Assembly (NCBI GenBank): GCA_018398585.1
Contig: JAGTTD010000008.1
Span: 6,398,501 to 6,462,500 of the forward strand
DNA length: 64,000 bases
Direction: 5' to 3'
DNA from: Simmondsia chinensis
Lineage: Eukaryota; Streptophyta; Magnoliopsida; Caryophyllales; Simmondsiaceae
The translations under genes were made by a program, and so were the position numbers. The stretch's first letter is position 1. Every line of letters starts with the position of its first letter. The notes beneath the pieces are model-generated. The model saw nothing but the letters and a program-made list of their open reading frames with translations. It did not search any database and was not told the origin of the DNA. Shown here piece by piece: positions 22,118 through 33,894 of the stretch.

Positions 22118-22549
22118 AAGCAAACAATCTATAAAGGATTTTCTTCACTAAAGAAAGGTGGGCCCACGTGGGCCCTTCGTGGGCTCACAAAAGTAAAACT
22201 GCTTGGGTCAAGAAAAACCTCTTTTAAATTTTTCTTTTCTTTTCATCCAAAAACACTTTTTAACTTGTGAGATGAATCATAGTGTATATTATACACCTCA
22301 TAATTTTAACCAACCCGACTTATTTGTTGGGCTCAATTGTTGGGTAAAGATAATCATGACCAGTGAGTGGGCTTAATTGTTGGGCTCTGCAGCAGCATTT
22401 TTGGGCTTGGGCCCCTAATGTTTTCCCGAAATCCATCCATTTGTAAGTCCAAGACATTTTCCTAGTTTCCAACAATTTAAGCTTAGAACCCCATATTGGA
22501 CTTAGGGTGCATTATTTTAACATCCATCTCCGTATCTTTTTACAGTGAG
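22118..22549. other. Unassigned sequence
   Basis: Non-coding sequence with repeated TTGTTGGGCT words near 22326-22388; no feature recognised. Confidence 0.4.
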
Positions 22550-23362
22550 TTATTTAGTTATGCAATGCAAAAGGATCCTTTTTACATAATAAAGTATTAG
22601 ATACAAGTTTAAAATAGAATTTATCTATTGTAATCATAACAAATTACTCAATAATATAAATCAAATAATAATAGTAGGAAGAAGATAATCATGATAATAA
22701 CTAGTCATCGTAGTGGAAAGTAGTTAATGTAATGACCCATGGTAGTAAAAGGACATGTAGTCGATGCAAATGATGATAACAAGTAAAAATAGACCATGGT
22801 GGTAAAGATTTAATGCTAATATGGTCTTTTTAAAACATGTTTTTTTAAACTAAAAAAAAAAGAAAAAAAGGCTACGAAAAGATCTAGTTTAATTTACATC
22901 TTATTATACTTTGCTGCGTTTGGTTCAACTTTTAAACAACTTAAAGCTATGCAAAGTTCTAATTGACTGCAAGGCCCGCGTTTGTTTGACATAAAAGATT
23001 TTTTACATCTTTTTCACAGCTTAAATTGAAAGATAAAAAAACTGTTTTATAACTAAGTAAAAATAAGCAAAACTGGATCCTTTTTCACAACTTATTTCAA
23101 AAAATATTTTAAAAACACTATATTAACAATAAATCTTTACCATTTACTTGTTATCACTACTTCCACTGACCACCAGCCTTTTATGATCACAATCGCTACC
23201 ATAATCAACTATTATCATGAGTCTGTCTTACTTATTTTTATTAGTTAATTTATATTAATAAGTCATTTTTTTTATCATAGTAGATAAGTTACTTATATAA
23301 ACTTATATCAAAATGCTTTATTATGTAAAAAAAGATCTTTGTGCATAGTGCATTGCACAACC
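22550..23362. mobile_element. Long inverted-repeat element
   Basis: The left arm (about 22552-22850) aligns with the reverse complement of the right arm (about 23100-23360). Shared blocks include TTTACATAATAAAG, GATAACAAGTAAA, GGTAAAGATTTA and TGCAATGCA at the tips. The centre (about 22910-23100) has its own GCGTTTGGTT motif, with a partial inverse near 23510, suggesting a second nested element. No coding capacity. Probably Mutator-like or foldback. Confidence 0.6.
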
Positions 23363-24082
23363 AATTAAAAACTTCATTTTAAAACGATACAAATCTTATT
23401 GAAACAGATAAGCCAAAAAAAAATAAGTGGAACCAAATACAACGTTATTTATAAAACAGTTTTTTTTATTTTCTTATTTAAACAGTAAAAAATATTATTT
23501 ATATCAACCAAACACAAAAGTTGAATTAAATGCAACTTTAATTTCAGCTAAAAGGTTAGCTTACCAAAGAAGGCATACATTCACCTTATTGTACAAGTAT
23601 ATATGCCCCACTGATGGACATTTATTTTCTGAGCATTATTTTAGTCTCGTTTTTTCTTAAATACACTGTTTAGTTTTTTATTTTAATTAAAAATCATAAA
23701 TAATTAACGAATTTATTGAAAGGCAAGTAAATGCAACAATTGCGCATTGTGGGCACGTAGGAAATAGAAGACGGTTCGCAGTCTCAAGCTGGCATATACC
23801 ACAAGCCGGCTGATGCCATCTGTGTTTGAGGATGGTAATGACGTGGGTAAAATTCGTTACATACAGGCGTCCGTTTTATTTGGGATGGGTGTAAGTGAAA
23901 AAGGTAGTATGAGCCAGATACACATTGGCCATGGACAATGCCCGTTACGAGTATGAGACAGGTACACGAGTGTAATGTTGTGCCCATCCCGCTCAGTCTC
24001 ATACCGACACTATAGTAGCTCCAATTTGTATGTAATTAACTTTCAAACTACAAGAATATGTACATAAATTTCAATTACCTAA
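23363..24082. other. Unassigned sequence
   Basis: AT-rich left part and a more balanced segment near 23770-24005. No recognised coding or repeat feature. Confidence 0.4.
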
Positions 24083-24498
24083 GGAAATTATCACTTAGGT
24101 ATCATAAGGTTTAAGCATTTATCACCTGGATACACTATCATTTCAATATATATAATGGTGTAACTTGAGTTCTAAATATTTTATCAATCAAATACCATTT
24201 TAAAGAAGAAAGAGAAAATAAAATAAATAATTGGGCCACTTGATAATGTAAGCCCTTCCCTTCGTATTATATTTATAGAATTTATAAAAGGTAATATATA
24301 TACAATCAAGAGAAATATACAAAATAAATATTCTATCGAGATAAAGTCAACAACAGATAAATAAACACTTAAATCTACACTAAAATATCTTCATGATAAC
24401 ATCAATATCAGATCAGCCATGGCTTTGGGGGTAAAGATTGAGTATTGACTTGTTCGGTTGAGTTGAGAATGAGGAAGATTGTGAAGATAATATTTTGT

Positions 24499-24622
24499 TC
24501 GGTTGGGGGCACTACGAAACAGCCTCTCTTCAGGTTAACACCCTGAATGGGGAAGGCTGCATACATCCGCCCCCCCAGACCCTGCGTAGGCAGGAGCCCT
24601 TGAGGCACTGGGTATGTTCCTA
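24499..24622 (+). repeat. SINE/RTE 3' tail fragment, copy S2
   Basis: Reads GTTGGGGGCACTACGAAACA, AAGGCTGCATACATCC, CAGACCCTGCGTAGGCAGGA and GGCACTGGGTATGTTCC. It shares the GGGTATGTTCC ending with S1 rather than a TTG tail. The 5S head is missing. Confidence 0.8.
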
Positions 24623-25800
24623 TCCTCCACAATCATAGTGGGGATGGAACAATGCAAAGAATTGTTCAAAACCATGCAAACTGAGCAGAGGGAAGATCTT
24701 AGTTAGTCAATCAGCAATTTGATTTTTAGAGGCAATGTATAAGACGACCAAATCCCCTCGTTCAACTTTTCTCGTACAAATGATAGTCAATTTGAATATG
24801 TTTTGTCCGTTTATGAAAAACCGGATTGGAAGTCATATACTTGGCACTTAAGTTATCACATAGCAAACGAGGACTACTAAGGAGAGAGAAGCCGAGCTCC
24901 TTAAGTAGCTGTTGAACCCAAATAATTTTCATTGTATCAAAAGCAACAGCACAATATTTTGCTTCTGTACTAGAACGAGCAACAACTTACTGTTTTCTAG
25001 AACACCAACTTATAAGACTACCACCATAAAAGACAACATAGCTATGAGTAGAACAACGGTCATCAGGATCATCGGCCAAGTCAGCATCAAAGTAAGCCAC
25101 AATACTTGGTTTCGAAGATGAACTAAGGAACGAACGAAATGAAGATGTGCCCTTTAGATATCTCAAAATTCGTTTTACAGCTTGCCAATGAAGAGTCGTC
25201 GGCGATGACATGTGTTGACACACCCGATTTATAGCAAAAGCAATGTCAAGCCGAGTTATAGTAGCATACTGAAGAGCACCAACAATGCTACGATAGAGTG
25301 AGGGATCAGACATAGGTTCTCCAACTCGACAGTGATGTGAGTTAGCTTCAGCCGGTGTGGGGATAGGTTTGGCACCTTCCATATGTGCCTTATGAAGGAG
25401 TTCATTCACATACTTTGACTGAGACAAGAAGACACCATCAAATGCTCGATTGACTTCAACACGTACGAAAAAATGAAGAGATCCAAGATCTTGAAGAGAA
25501 AATATTTTGTTAAAAGACTAAACTAATTCATCAATGTATGCGGCATCACTTCCTGTTACAAGGGCATCATCAAAACAAACAAGCATATAAGTAATACAGT
25601 GCCCACTTCGTTGAACAAAAAGCAAAGAGTCAGAATAACATGTTCTGAACCCAAATTGTGAGAGAGATGAACACAGCTTGTGAAACTAGGCTCGGGGAGC
25701 TTGTTTAAGGCTATAAAGTGCCTTTCGTAACAAGCATACATGATTAGGAAGGGAAGCTACATGAGGAACAGAGGCAAGGACTGGCGACATACCAGTGGAC
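24623..25800 (-). pseudogene. Copia 1 reverse transcriptase C-terminus and RNase H
   Basis: The block 24987-25427 reads LSQSKYVNELLHKAHM-like, SLYRSIVGALQYATITRLDI, HWQAVKRILRYLKGT, FDADLADDPDDRCSTHSY and GGSLISWCSRKQ, the end of copia RT passing into RNase H. Further left the frame reads RSSTEAEYCAV, LLCDNLSAKYM and KHIQIDYHLYEK with frame changes. To the right, remnants of the RT core (25556-25741) are broken by stops. Confidence 0.75.
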
Positions 25801-26009
25801 AACCTTGAGTAAGTACTAGGAGGATGATGAGGTGACCGAGTGGAAGAAGTAGAGAGCGAGGGAGCAAGTGGTAGAGGAGCTAATGGAGCTACAGGTGGCA
25901 GTGTTAATCAAACACACGCATCATCATCTAGGAGAGATAAACACTAGAATTGGGTGGTGAGGAGGAAGATGACGACAGGTGAACAAGGGAAGAGTAGGAA
26001 AATTTTGCT

Positions 26010-26460
26010 TCATAAAAAATTACATGATGAGCTATGTAAACTCAATTTGTTGAAGGATGAAGACATTGAAAACCTTTTGTGTTTATAACTATATCCAATA
26101 AAAACACATGGTTGGGAACTAAAATCAAGTTCATGTTTGTTATAAGGTCGTAAAAACGGATAACACAAACAACCAAACGTTTTTAATGGGGCATAATTTG
26201 GAGATCGATTATAGAGTTTTTGATATGGAGATAATACTGAAGTATAGGAGTTATAGTTCGATTCATTAGAAAAAAGTAGTGTTAAAAGCATGTTCCCAAA
26301 GTGTGAGTGGAAGGGATGCGTGAACAAGTAAAGAAAGTCCTTTTTCAACAATGCTACGATGACGTCATTCAACAGCACCATTTTGTTCTTGTGTGTGTGG
26401 ATAGGAGACACGATGTGCGACTCCTGAAGTGTCCAAAAAACTAGAAATATTACAAAATTC
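26010..26460 (-). pseudogene. Copia 1 integrase C-terminal fragment
   Basis: Shows an SPIHTHKNK stretch (degenerate H/Q-N-G motif), then SPYQKLYNRSPNYAPLKTFG, CLCYPFLRPYNKHELDF and CVFIGYSYKHKRF. These are the copia integrase C-terminal and GKGY-like motifs. The apparent start lies in the LTR because the upstream polyprotein is deleted. Confidence 0.7.
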
Positions 26461-27141
26461 TCCTCCCCAATTGGGTCACTTAATGATATGAGCCCTTCCC
26501 TTTGTATTATATTTATAGAATTTACAAAAGGTAACATACAATCAAGATAAATATACAAAATAAATATTCTATCTAGATAAAGCCAACAAGAGATAAATAA
26601 ACACTTAAATCTACACTAAAATATCCTCATGATAACATCAATATCAGATCAGCCGTGGCTTTGGGGATGAAGATTGAGCACTGACTTGTTTAGTTGAGAT
26701 GGAATGAGGAAGATTGTGGAGGTAATATTTTATCATTAACACCTTTTGTTGAAATTCGACAGATTCTCATTGGAAATTGCTAAAATTGAACATGATTGCA
26801 ATAAAATATTAGTATCTTCATTACAATTTGAGAATTTTTGCTCACTGAACTTTGGGTGAAAATATTTTAACAGAAACCACTGAACTTTGGGTGAAAATAT
26901 TGGCATGACTTATATTTATTATTGTAATCATGTATTATTATTTGAATTTTTTGTACAAATTAGGTCAGATTATTATAAAAATTCATTAAATTCTAACATA
27001 AGGAATCTAGGTGACCCTCAGGGTACCTCATTATATATATTGAAACGTCAGGGTACCTGTACGATAAACGGTCAAACGTCAGAGTACCTAAGTGATAATT
27101 TCCTGCTACCTAATTTATCTGTCATTAATATAGAAAATTAT

Positions 27142-27629
27142 TGATGCGGAATGGAAATGAAAAGTTCAAATCAAGCCCATTAAATTCATAAAACAATATC
27201 GGAATCCACAGAAGAGAGAGTAAAAACTAGGGTTTGTATTCAGAAATTTGGGAATGAAGATTACAACTATCTATAGCTACTATTTATAAGTAAATAAAGG
27301 AAAATCCTAATAAGTAAAATTATAAAAATACCCTAAAATACGAAATGAAGAAAATGCCCTTAAGCTATGCCAAAAGCATATAAGTGGCCCAAAAATACGT
27401 TTAGAGGCCAAATTTTGGAAAAATAGGCGGGGCCAAAAGTGAGGTGCTTGAGGTTGCATGATTTAGTCTAATAAATTTGTTTTGACAGATTACAGGCCCC
27501 GTAACCCTTACGGACCAAAAGTTATGACCATTTGAAATTGGTCGCAAAAATATGTGCTTCCGACTCACCCATTTGGGTTTCTAAGGATCCAGCTGCTCTA
27601 GAAATTCTTTTATTATTCGTCCTACATCA
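27142..27629 (-). repeat. Gypsy 3 3' LTR
   Basis: 488 bp; minus-strand ends TGATGTAGGACG and CCGCATCA. It carries a minus-strand TATA-like site (TATAAATAGTAGC) near 27280-27292. Confidence 0.85.
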
Positions 27630-27775
27630 GTCCCTCCACTTGAAAAGAACTCAACCCCAAGTTAATATCTGTATAGAGCGATGTCTCAGAAGGGTGATAG
27701 TCATACAGGTCCGCCACATTGAAAGTTCCGGATATTCTGGTAGCTCCACCACCTAGTTGTTGTCACTGATCTTTT

Positions 27776-29439
27776 TCAGTATCTTGTCAGGACCACACTT
27801 TTGCGGGTTGAGCCTGTTGTACGTTCCCACAGGAAATCTATCCTTACCATATGACCTTCATAAAAGATATTTTCCCACTGATGCTTGTTTGCGGAAGCCT
27901 TGTATTTAGCATTCTTCTCTTCCAGTCTCCTTCTGACCGCAGCCTCTATAGTTTGAACTTCATCTACCATCTTCTCTGCAGCAATGCTCAGTCTAGGAAC
28001 CTTTGGAAGTTGAACTAAATCAACGGCTAGCTTTGGCGGCTTCATATAAATCATTGCAAATGGTGCCTTTCTTGTATTGCAATGAGCAACACTATTATAG
28101 GCAAACTCCTCTTGGGCCAACGGATTATCCCTCTTTTTGGGGCTATTATCACATTGCTTCTTATCAAATTCCCCAGCGTCTTATTCAAAACTTCCGTCTT
28201 ACCATCTGTTTGAGGATGGGCTGTGCTACTAAATTTCAGTGAAGTGTCAAACCCGTCTTCCATAAAGTAAGCCAGACATGGCTAAGGAACTTGGTATCCT
28301 GATCGAATACTAGAGATGGCAATTGAAACCGAATCAATTGGATATCCATCCAACCCGATCCATTTATGGTGAATTTGGATTTGAAAAATAAGTTTTAAAT
28401 GGATTTGAATTTGGATGTTGATAAATGGATTTTGGGTCAGGTTGGATTTCGATGACATCAAATCCAACCCCGTCCTATCTCAAATCCGACCCGAAATTAT
28501 ATTTAGTATACAATGATTATTGGTCAAGAGATTTTTAAATAGTTGTCTAATATTATATTATTATACATATTAAATGGAAAAAAAGCATAATAGTTAATCC
28601 AAATATTGGCTTTTAAGGTACAATTATTACACTAATATTATATATATAATCATAGAATTATAATTTTATAATTTTTTCTAGGGTTTAAATGGTTATAGAT
28701 TTGGGTCAGGTATCCGTTTCACCCAATGGATTTCGATTTGGGTTGAATTTTTATAGAATAAATGGTTTGTTTCTGGATTCGGGTTGAGTTGAGGTTTTTT
28801 TGGGTTTGATCTGGATGGAGGTAAACCCGACCAAAATCTGACCCATTGCCATTCTTATCGAATATGAAGGACATGGGTACCCCATGAAATCAAACAACCT
28901 CACAACAGAACAAACGAGAGATGTCCAATGCATCCTAAGTCTTACGGCAAGGAATGAAGTGACCCATATTTGAGAATCTATCTAACACCACAAAGACTTA
29001 GTCAACCCCTATTGAGTAAGCGATAATACCAACATAAAATCCATGGATAAATCCTCCCATAGACCGTTAGGGACTGGTAATGGCACATATAACTTGATAT
29101 TCTGAGCACTTCTCTTGGAATTCTGGTAGCCATAGCACTTTCGAACGAAATTCCCCACATCCCTTTTAAATCTTGGCCAATAGTACATCTCCTCAACACT
29201 AGAGATGGTCTTATCCCTACCAAAATGCCTACTAAGTCCTCTGCCATGTAAGTCGCAAATAATCTTCTCAAAGAGTGACACACGGGGAATGAAGAGTTGG
29301 TTACTCCGAAACAAGTAACCATCAGTAATGTGGAAGTCCCTTGTAGCAGATCACCTCTTTGAGAAATCAGTCTAGATTGTCTAAAAATCTTCATCATTGC
29401 AGTATTGCCCCTTTCGACACTCAAATCTGACAACCTCAC
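27776..29439 (-). pseudogene. Gypsy 3 integrase, split by a hAT insertion
   Basis: Right to left: [20 protein letters not shown] and [20 protein letters not shown] (zinc-binding region, near 29280-29130), [11 protein letters not shown] (first Asp), then a second-Asp region interrupted at 28310-28856. After it come [20 protein letters not shown] and AQEEFAYNS (the Glu, near 28110), and [18 protein letters not shown] with a Lys/Glu-rich C-terminus. Several frame changes; not functional. Confidence 0.75.
28310..28856. mobile_element. hAT-type non-autonomous element inside gypsy 3
   Basis: Ends TAGAGATGGCAAT and ATTGCCATTCTT are imperfect inverted repeats. It is flanked by an 8 bp duplication ATCGAATA (28302-28309 and 28857-28864), the length typical of hAT. 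The inside has GGATTTGGAT-type and GGGTC-type words and no coding region. Removing it restores continuity of the integrase sequence. Confidence 0.85.
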
Positions 29440-30814
29440 TACTAAGAGTCATCAATAAAGAGGCTCGCCGACTCAATGCATCTGCTATCTTGTTTGAAAC
29501 TCTAGCCTTGTAATGGAGGACGAATAGGAATTTCTGTAGATAAGCTGCCCACCAAGCATGCATCTTACCTAAGTGCTTCTGATTATTCAAGTACTTTGAG
29601 GCTGTTCAAGTACTTTGAGGCCTAATAATTAGAGTACAATACAAACTCCCAGAAGATAAGATAATGCTCCCACTACTTAATTGCTCAAAGCACAACATAT
29701 AACTCATGATTGTTAGTAGACTACTTCTGTTGAGCATCACTGAGCTTCTCACTAAAAAAATCCTACAGGTCTACTCTCTTGGGAAAGAACAATGCCAGTC
29801 CCCACTCTACTAGTATAACACTGAACCCCTAATAACTTATCAAAATTGGGCAACGCTAAGACTGGGGCAGTACACAACTTTTCCTTAATAAAGGAAAAAC
29901 TCCTTTCAAATTCTTCTCCCCACTTTCCTTTCTTCAAATAATTAGTGATGGGTGCCATAATATCTGCAAAGTTCCTAATAAACCCGTGGTAGAAAGTAGC
30001 AAGCCCATGAAAGCTTCGGGCTTCACTGACACTACGAGGTGTTGGCCACTCTGTAATTGCCTTTACTTTCTCTTTGTCGACCAATATCCCCCCTATACTA
30101 AAAATATACCCTAAGAATAACAATTTCTAGGTCATAAAGACACGCTTCTTCAAGTTCACATATAGTTTATTATCTTGTAATATGTGGAGGAATTGCCACA
30201 AGTGGTCAATATGATCTACTTTACTCCTACTATATATCAATATATCATCAAAGCAAACTACAATGAATCTCCCAAGGAAAGACTTGAGTGCATCATTCAT
30301 AAGTCGCATGAAGGTACTTGGTGCATTCGTGAGACCAAGGTGCATAAGCAACCACTCATATAAGTCCTCCTTGGTCTTGAACGCGGACTTCCACTCACCC
30401 CCGAGACGGTTCTTGATCTGATGGCCCACTCCGCAAATCAATCTTCGAAGATAGTTTTGATGTATCCAACTATCCAGCATATCCTCTAAGCACGAAATTG
30501 GGAAATTGTTCCTCACTGTAATCTTGTTGATGGCACGACTATCAACACACATACACCAACTTCTATCCTTCTTTGGGGTAAGCAAAGCAGGCACAGTACA
30601 AGGGCTCGTACTCTCCCTAATAAACCCCTTGTGTAGCAAGGTCTCTACGTTCTCTCGCAAGATCTCAACTTTCTTTGAACTAATTTGGTAGTGCGCCAAG
30701 TTAGGAAGCCTAGCCCCTGGGATTAGATCAATATGATGTTGTATGCCTCACGTCAAAGGTAACTCACTTGGTCGGTCATCAAAAACCAACTCAACAAATT
30801 CATCCAGTAGATAT
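29440..30814 (-). pseudogene. Gypsy 3 reverse transcriptase and RNase H
   Basis: The block 30127-30699 reads [68 protein letters not shown] and [14 protein letters not shown] (the YxDD box as Phe-Asp-Asp). The block 29752-30123 continues with [35 protein letters not shown] and an RNase H start with Cys in place of the first catalytic Asp. RNase H end motifs and VSNKIADALSRR appear near 29500. The RT block has a local frame disturbance near 30420. Confidence 0.78.
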
Positions 30815-31606
30815 TATTTGTGGTGTTTAGTAGCCGATCGGAAAGAAACTGAACACAAGCTACTTTTAAAGATTATCGAGACCCCCTTTTTCTCTTTTGT
30901 TTTTCTTGTCCTTCTTTCTTTCTTCACCTTGTTTATTTATAGTATTATGGTGGACTTAGGTGTTATTTTTGACATGGGCGAAAGGACAAGTGTCCCTTTT
31001 TTACTTGCAAGTTAAGTCTTCTTTTGTTTAAGCTAATATCATTTTAGATGTGTCTTAAAAGAAGTAAAAGTGGATAAGTTATATTGTTTTGTTCTTATAT
31101 GGGTGAATTACGTTGATTTTTATCCCTATTGGGCGAATTGTGTTGTTTTTATCCCTACTGGGCAAACTACGTTAATTTTTCTCCTACTGGGCGAATTATG
31201 TTGTTTTTTATTCCTACTAGGCGAATTGTGTTATTTTTCCTCCTACTGGGTGAATTATGTTATTTTTTTACCCTACTGGGTGGATTGTACTGTTTTTTAT
31301 CCCTACTGGGTAAATTGCGTTGTTTTTCCTCCCACTGGGAGAATTGTGTTGTTTTTTATCCCTGCTGGGCGAATTGTGTTGTTTTTCCTTCTACTGGATG
31401 AATTGTGTCATTTTTTGTCCCTATTGGATGAATAGTGTTGGTTTGTTTCCCTACTGGGTGCATTGTGTTGGTTTTTCTCCTATTGGGTGAATAGTGTTAT
31501 TTTTTAACCCTACTAGGTGAATTGTGTTTTTTTGTCCCTACTTTGTATTGTTTTTCCTCCTACTAGACGAATTGCGTTAATTTTTTGGTTTTTTCTAAAT
31601 TACAAA
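30815..31606. mobile_element. Insertion with 8 bp duplication carrying a 30 bp minisatellite
   Basis: Flanked by TAGATATT at 30807-30814 and 31607-31614. Outside it the gypsy 3 frame is continuous: the minus-strand frame reading LGEVKYL on the right meets LLDEFVEL on the left. Ends are weakly inverted (TTTGTGGTGTTTAG against TTTGTAATTTAG). The 8 bp duplication fits a hAT-like element. Most of its length is the tandem array at about 31095-31590. Confidence 0.7.
31095..31590. repeat. 30 bp minisatellite
   Basis: About sixteen degenerate units following TACTGGGCGAATTGTGTTGT then TTTTTATCCC. Unit length near 30 keeps all three plus-strand frames open for long stretches, giving repetitive hydrophobic peptides that are not genes. 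Confidence 0.85.
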
Positions 31607-31614
31607 TAGATATT

Positions 31615-33360
31615 TTACTTCACCAAGAATCTTCTTAACGGACTCTTACTCACTCAATAAAACTGATCCCACTATAATAGCATGGACCTCTTGTGAGGCC
31701 TTAAGATCCCTCTCAAATTCAGACTCAGGAGTTGCGATAGAAAAAAGTGATCATTCCTCCACTTTAGAAGTGTCTAACCCATTTGTTAAAGGTGCAATGG
31801 CAATCTTATGAACTCTCCAATTAAATACATACAAATTATCCCGCCCCTATGAATGATATCAACATCAAACTGCTATGGTCTTTCTAAAAACAAATGACTG
31901 CATCCATAAGCACAAAGTCACCGTCTACTGTATCATGATAATGTTTTCCAATAGAGATAGGACTGCGACAAAGTTCAATTACCTTAACCTATGGACCTTT
32001 CTTAATCCACCCAATTGAATAAGGGGCTGGATGCTTCTCTGTGGGTAGCTTCAGGTGACCCCCCAGGTGCTTGGACATGATGTTTTCATAGCTATTATCC
32101 AAAATCAGATCACACGCCTTTTCATTTACATAATGACTGACCGAAAGATGTTGTTCTGTTGAGAAAAATACTCTTGCACAACACTGTGTAAAATTCGCCG
32201 CACAACACAACTAACCCTTTCTCCTTCCTCTTCAACAAATTCAACGCCATCAAGGAAACTAGACTCATTATGGTCCTGAGATCCCTCTCCTTCATCCTCC
32301 TCATGCTCTGCTAGGTTCACACTTAGTCAACTCGGGCAGACATTAGAGATTCATCGGGTTTCCCACATTGGTAACACTTCACGGGCCCTGGCTTGACATA
32401 TGTATTTTGAGTTATGGGTTGGTCCCCATTAGTAGCAGATCTCCTGGAACCTCTTGCAGCACCATTGCCAGCGCGGTGGTCTAGGCTGGTGCAGGTAATT
32501 TACCCCTAGCTACCGATTGATTGGATGATTCGGCAATATTCCGCCTCTAAAATTTGACTTTTCTATTGTTGTCCTTCAATTTAGCCTTCTATGCCATATT
32601 GTATGCCTCATCCATAGTCCAAAGTACTCGTAACCCAATTTTGTCTTGAATATATGATTTCTGCCCATTAACATATCGAGAGAAGTGTTGGATCTAAGTT
32701 TTAAATAGGTTGTTTCTCGTTGTAAGTCTCAAGAATTCAGCAGTATAATCCGCTACAGAGTGTTTACGTTGCACACAGTTCTGATACATCTGGGATAGAT
32801 GCTGCTCATGATCTGGTGGGAGAAATCTTACCCTTAAATGCTTCCTCATTTTTCTCCAGCTCCTGATTTTATCTTCCCCCTTCCTTTCACGATTTTGCTG
32901 CACTTGGCCCCACCAAACTGAAGTGCCACCTTTCAGTTTGTAAGCTACCAGTTTATCCCTCCAGTGTTCAAGAACGTCAATCATATCGAAGAAATGTTCA
33001 ACCTCTAAGAGCCAATCAAGTAAACCTTCAATGTTTAAGTTACCATTAAAGGTAGGTAACTCAGCCTTGATATGGTAACCACCATCGTTTCGATTGTAAT
33101 GAAGGGGTAGGCTCCTCCTCACATGCACACCATCTTTGAAAATTTCATCTGAATTAGAAGAGCCACTATCACTAAGACTACGTCGATTAGGAACACGATG
33201 AACATTAGGGTTTGGTTCTGGATGGCCTTAGGTGACTCCCTCAGTGCGAACATCACTTACAGGGTGAATAGGGTTAGGATTGTTGTCAACCCCGAGAGCA
33301 CAACACAACAACTCGCGAAGCTCAGCCATCTGACACCTCTATTCTTCAATTGCCGCCCAT
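31615..33360 (-). pseudogene. Gypsy 3 gag and protease
   Basis: Gag (32694-33128) reads IKAELPTFNGNLNIEGLLDW, EVEHFFDMIDV, KLKGGTSVWWGQVQ and FLPPDHEQHLSQMYQNC, the standard gypsy gag core. Upstream are GVDNNPNPIHPVSD and SLSDSGSSNS segments. Downstream comes a degenerate zinc-knuckle region near 32370, then a protease region (31985-32210) with [20 protein letters not shown], where the catalytic motif is not preserved. Multiple stops. Confidence 0.72.
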
Positions 33361-33409
33361 AGATTAGCCTCCCATGACCAGTGAAGTTAAGTTTGTCTCG
33401 TTTTTGGAT

Positions 33410-33881
33410 TGATTGGCCATAAACGAAAAGTTCTAATCGAGCAGGTCAAATTCGAAAAATAATATCGGAATCCACCGAAGAGAGAGTGAAAACTAAGGTT
33501 TGTATTCAAAAATTTGGGAATGAAGATTGCAACCATCTATAGCTACTATTTAGAGGCAAATAAAGAAAAACCCTAATATGCAAAATTACAAAAATACTGT
33601 AAAATACAAAAATTTTCTTAAACTATGCGAAAAACATAAAAGTGGCTCAAAACACATTTACAGGTCGAATTTGGGAAATGGGGCCAGAGGTGAAGCGCCT
33701 AGGGTTGCATGGTTTAGTCTAATGGCTTCGTTTCGACAAGTTTCAAGCCCCTTAACTTTTTACGGACCAAACGTTATGACCATTTGAAGTTGGCTGCACA
33801 AATTAGCACTTTCGGCCCACCCGTTTGAGTTTCTAGCAATCTAGCTACTACGGAAATTCTTTTGATACTCATCATACATCA
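33410..33881 (-). repeat. Gypsy 3 5' LTR
   Basis: Minus-strand ends TGATGTATGATG and GGCCAATCA. It aligns to 27142-27629 with many substitutions, so the insertion is old. Confidence 0.8.
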
Positions 33882-33894
33882 ATTATAATTGAAT

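Larger units (their letters stand above)
24232..26741 (-). mobile_element. Ty1/copia element 1, deletion derivative, minus strand
   Basis: Direct repeats 24232-24498 and 26472-26741 are its LTRs; both contain GAGCCCTTCCC-like, TAAACACTTAAATCTACACT and GATCAGCC blocks. Between them are integrase, reverse transcriptase and RNase H remnants on the minus strand. Gag, protease and the integrase N-terminus are missing. A SINE/LINE tail (24499-24622) sits between the left LTR and the internal region. Confidence 0.75.
24083..27106. mobile_element. Mutator-like family B element, copy B2, split by copia 1
   Basis: The left end GGAAATTATCACTTAGGTAT (24083) and the right end, read in reverse, GGAAATTATCACTTAGGTAC (to about 27103), are inverted copies over more than 90 bp. 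Both flanks carry TACCTAA (24076-24082 and 27107-27113), a partial match to a longer duplication. The middle (24232-26741) is a copia element, so the original element is 24083-24231 plus 26742-27106. Confidence 0.65.
27142..33881 (-). mobile_element. Ty3/gypsy element 3, full length with two insertions, minus strand
   Basis: Flanked by a perfect 5 bp duplication ATTAT (27137-27141 and 33882-33886). LTRs 27142-27629 and 33410-33881 begin TGATGTA on the minus strand. A polypurine tract (AAGTGGAGGGAC, minus) borders the left LTR. Gag, protease, RT, RNase H and integrase remnants lie in gypsy order from right to left. Without the insertions 28310-28856 and 30815-31606 it is about 5.4 kb. All reading frames are broken. 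Confidence 0.88.

Noticed and set aside
31070..31435. Plus-strand 121-codon open frame with repetitive Tyr/Leu/Phe peptide
   Set aside because: It lies in the 30 bp minisatellite; a unit divisible by three keeps frames open. No start context or homology.
31090..31590. CRISPR-like array
   Set aside because: Units are contiguous and degenerate without unique spacers, in a plant genome.
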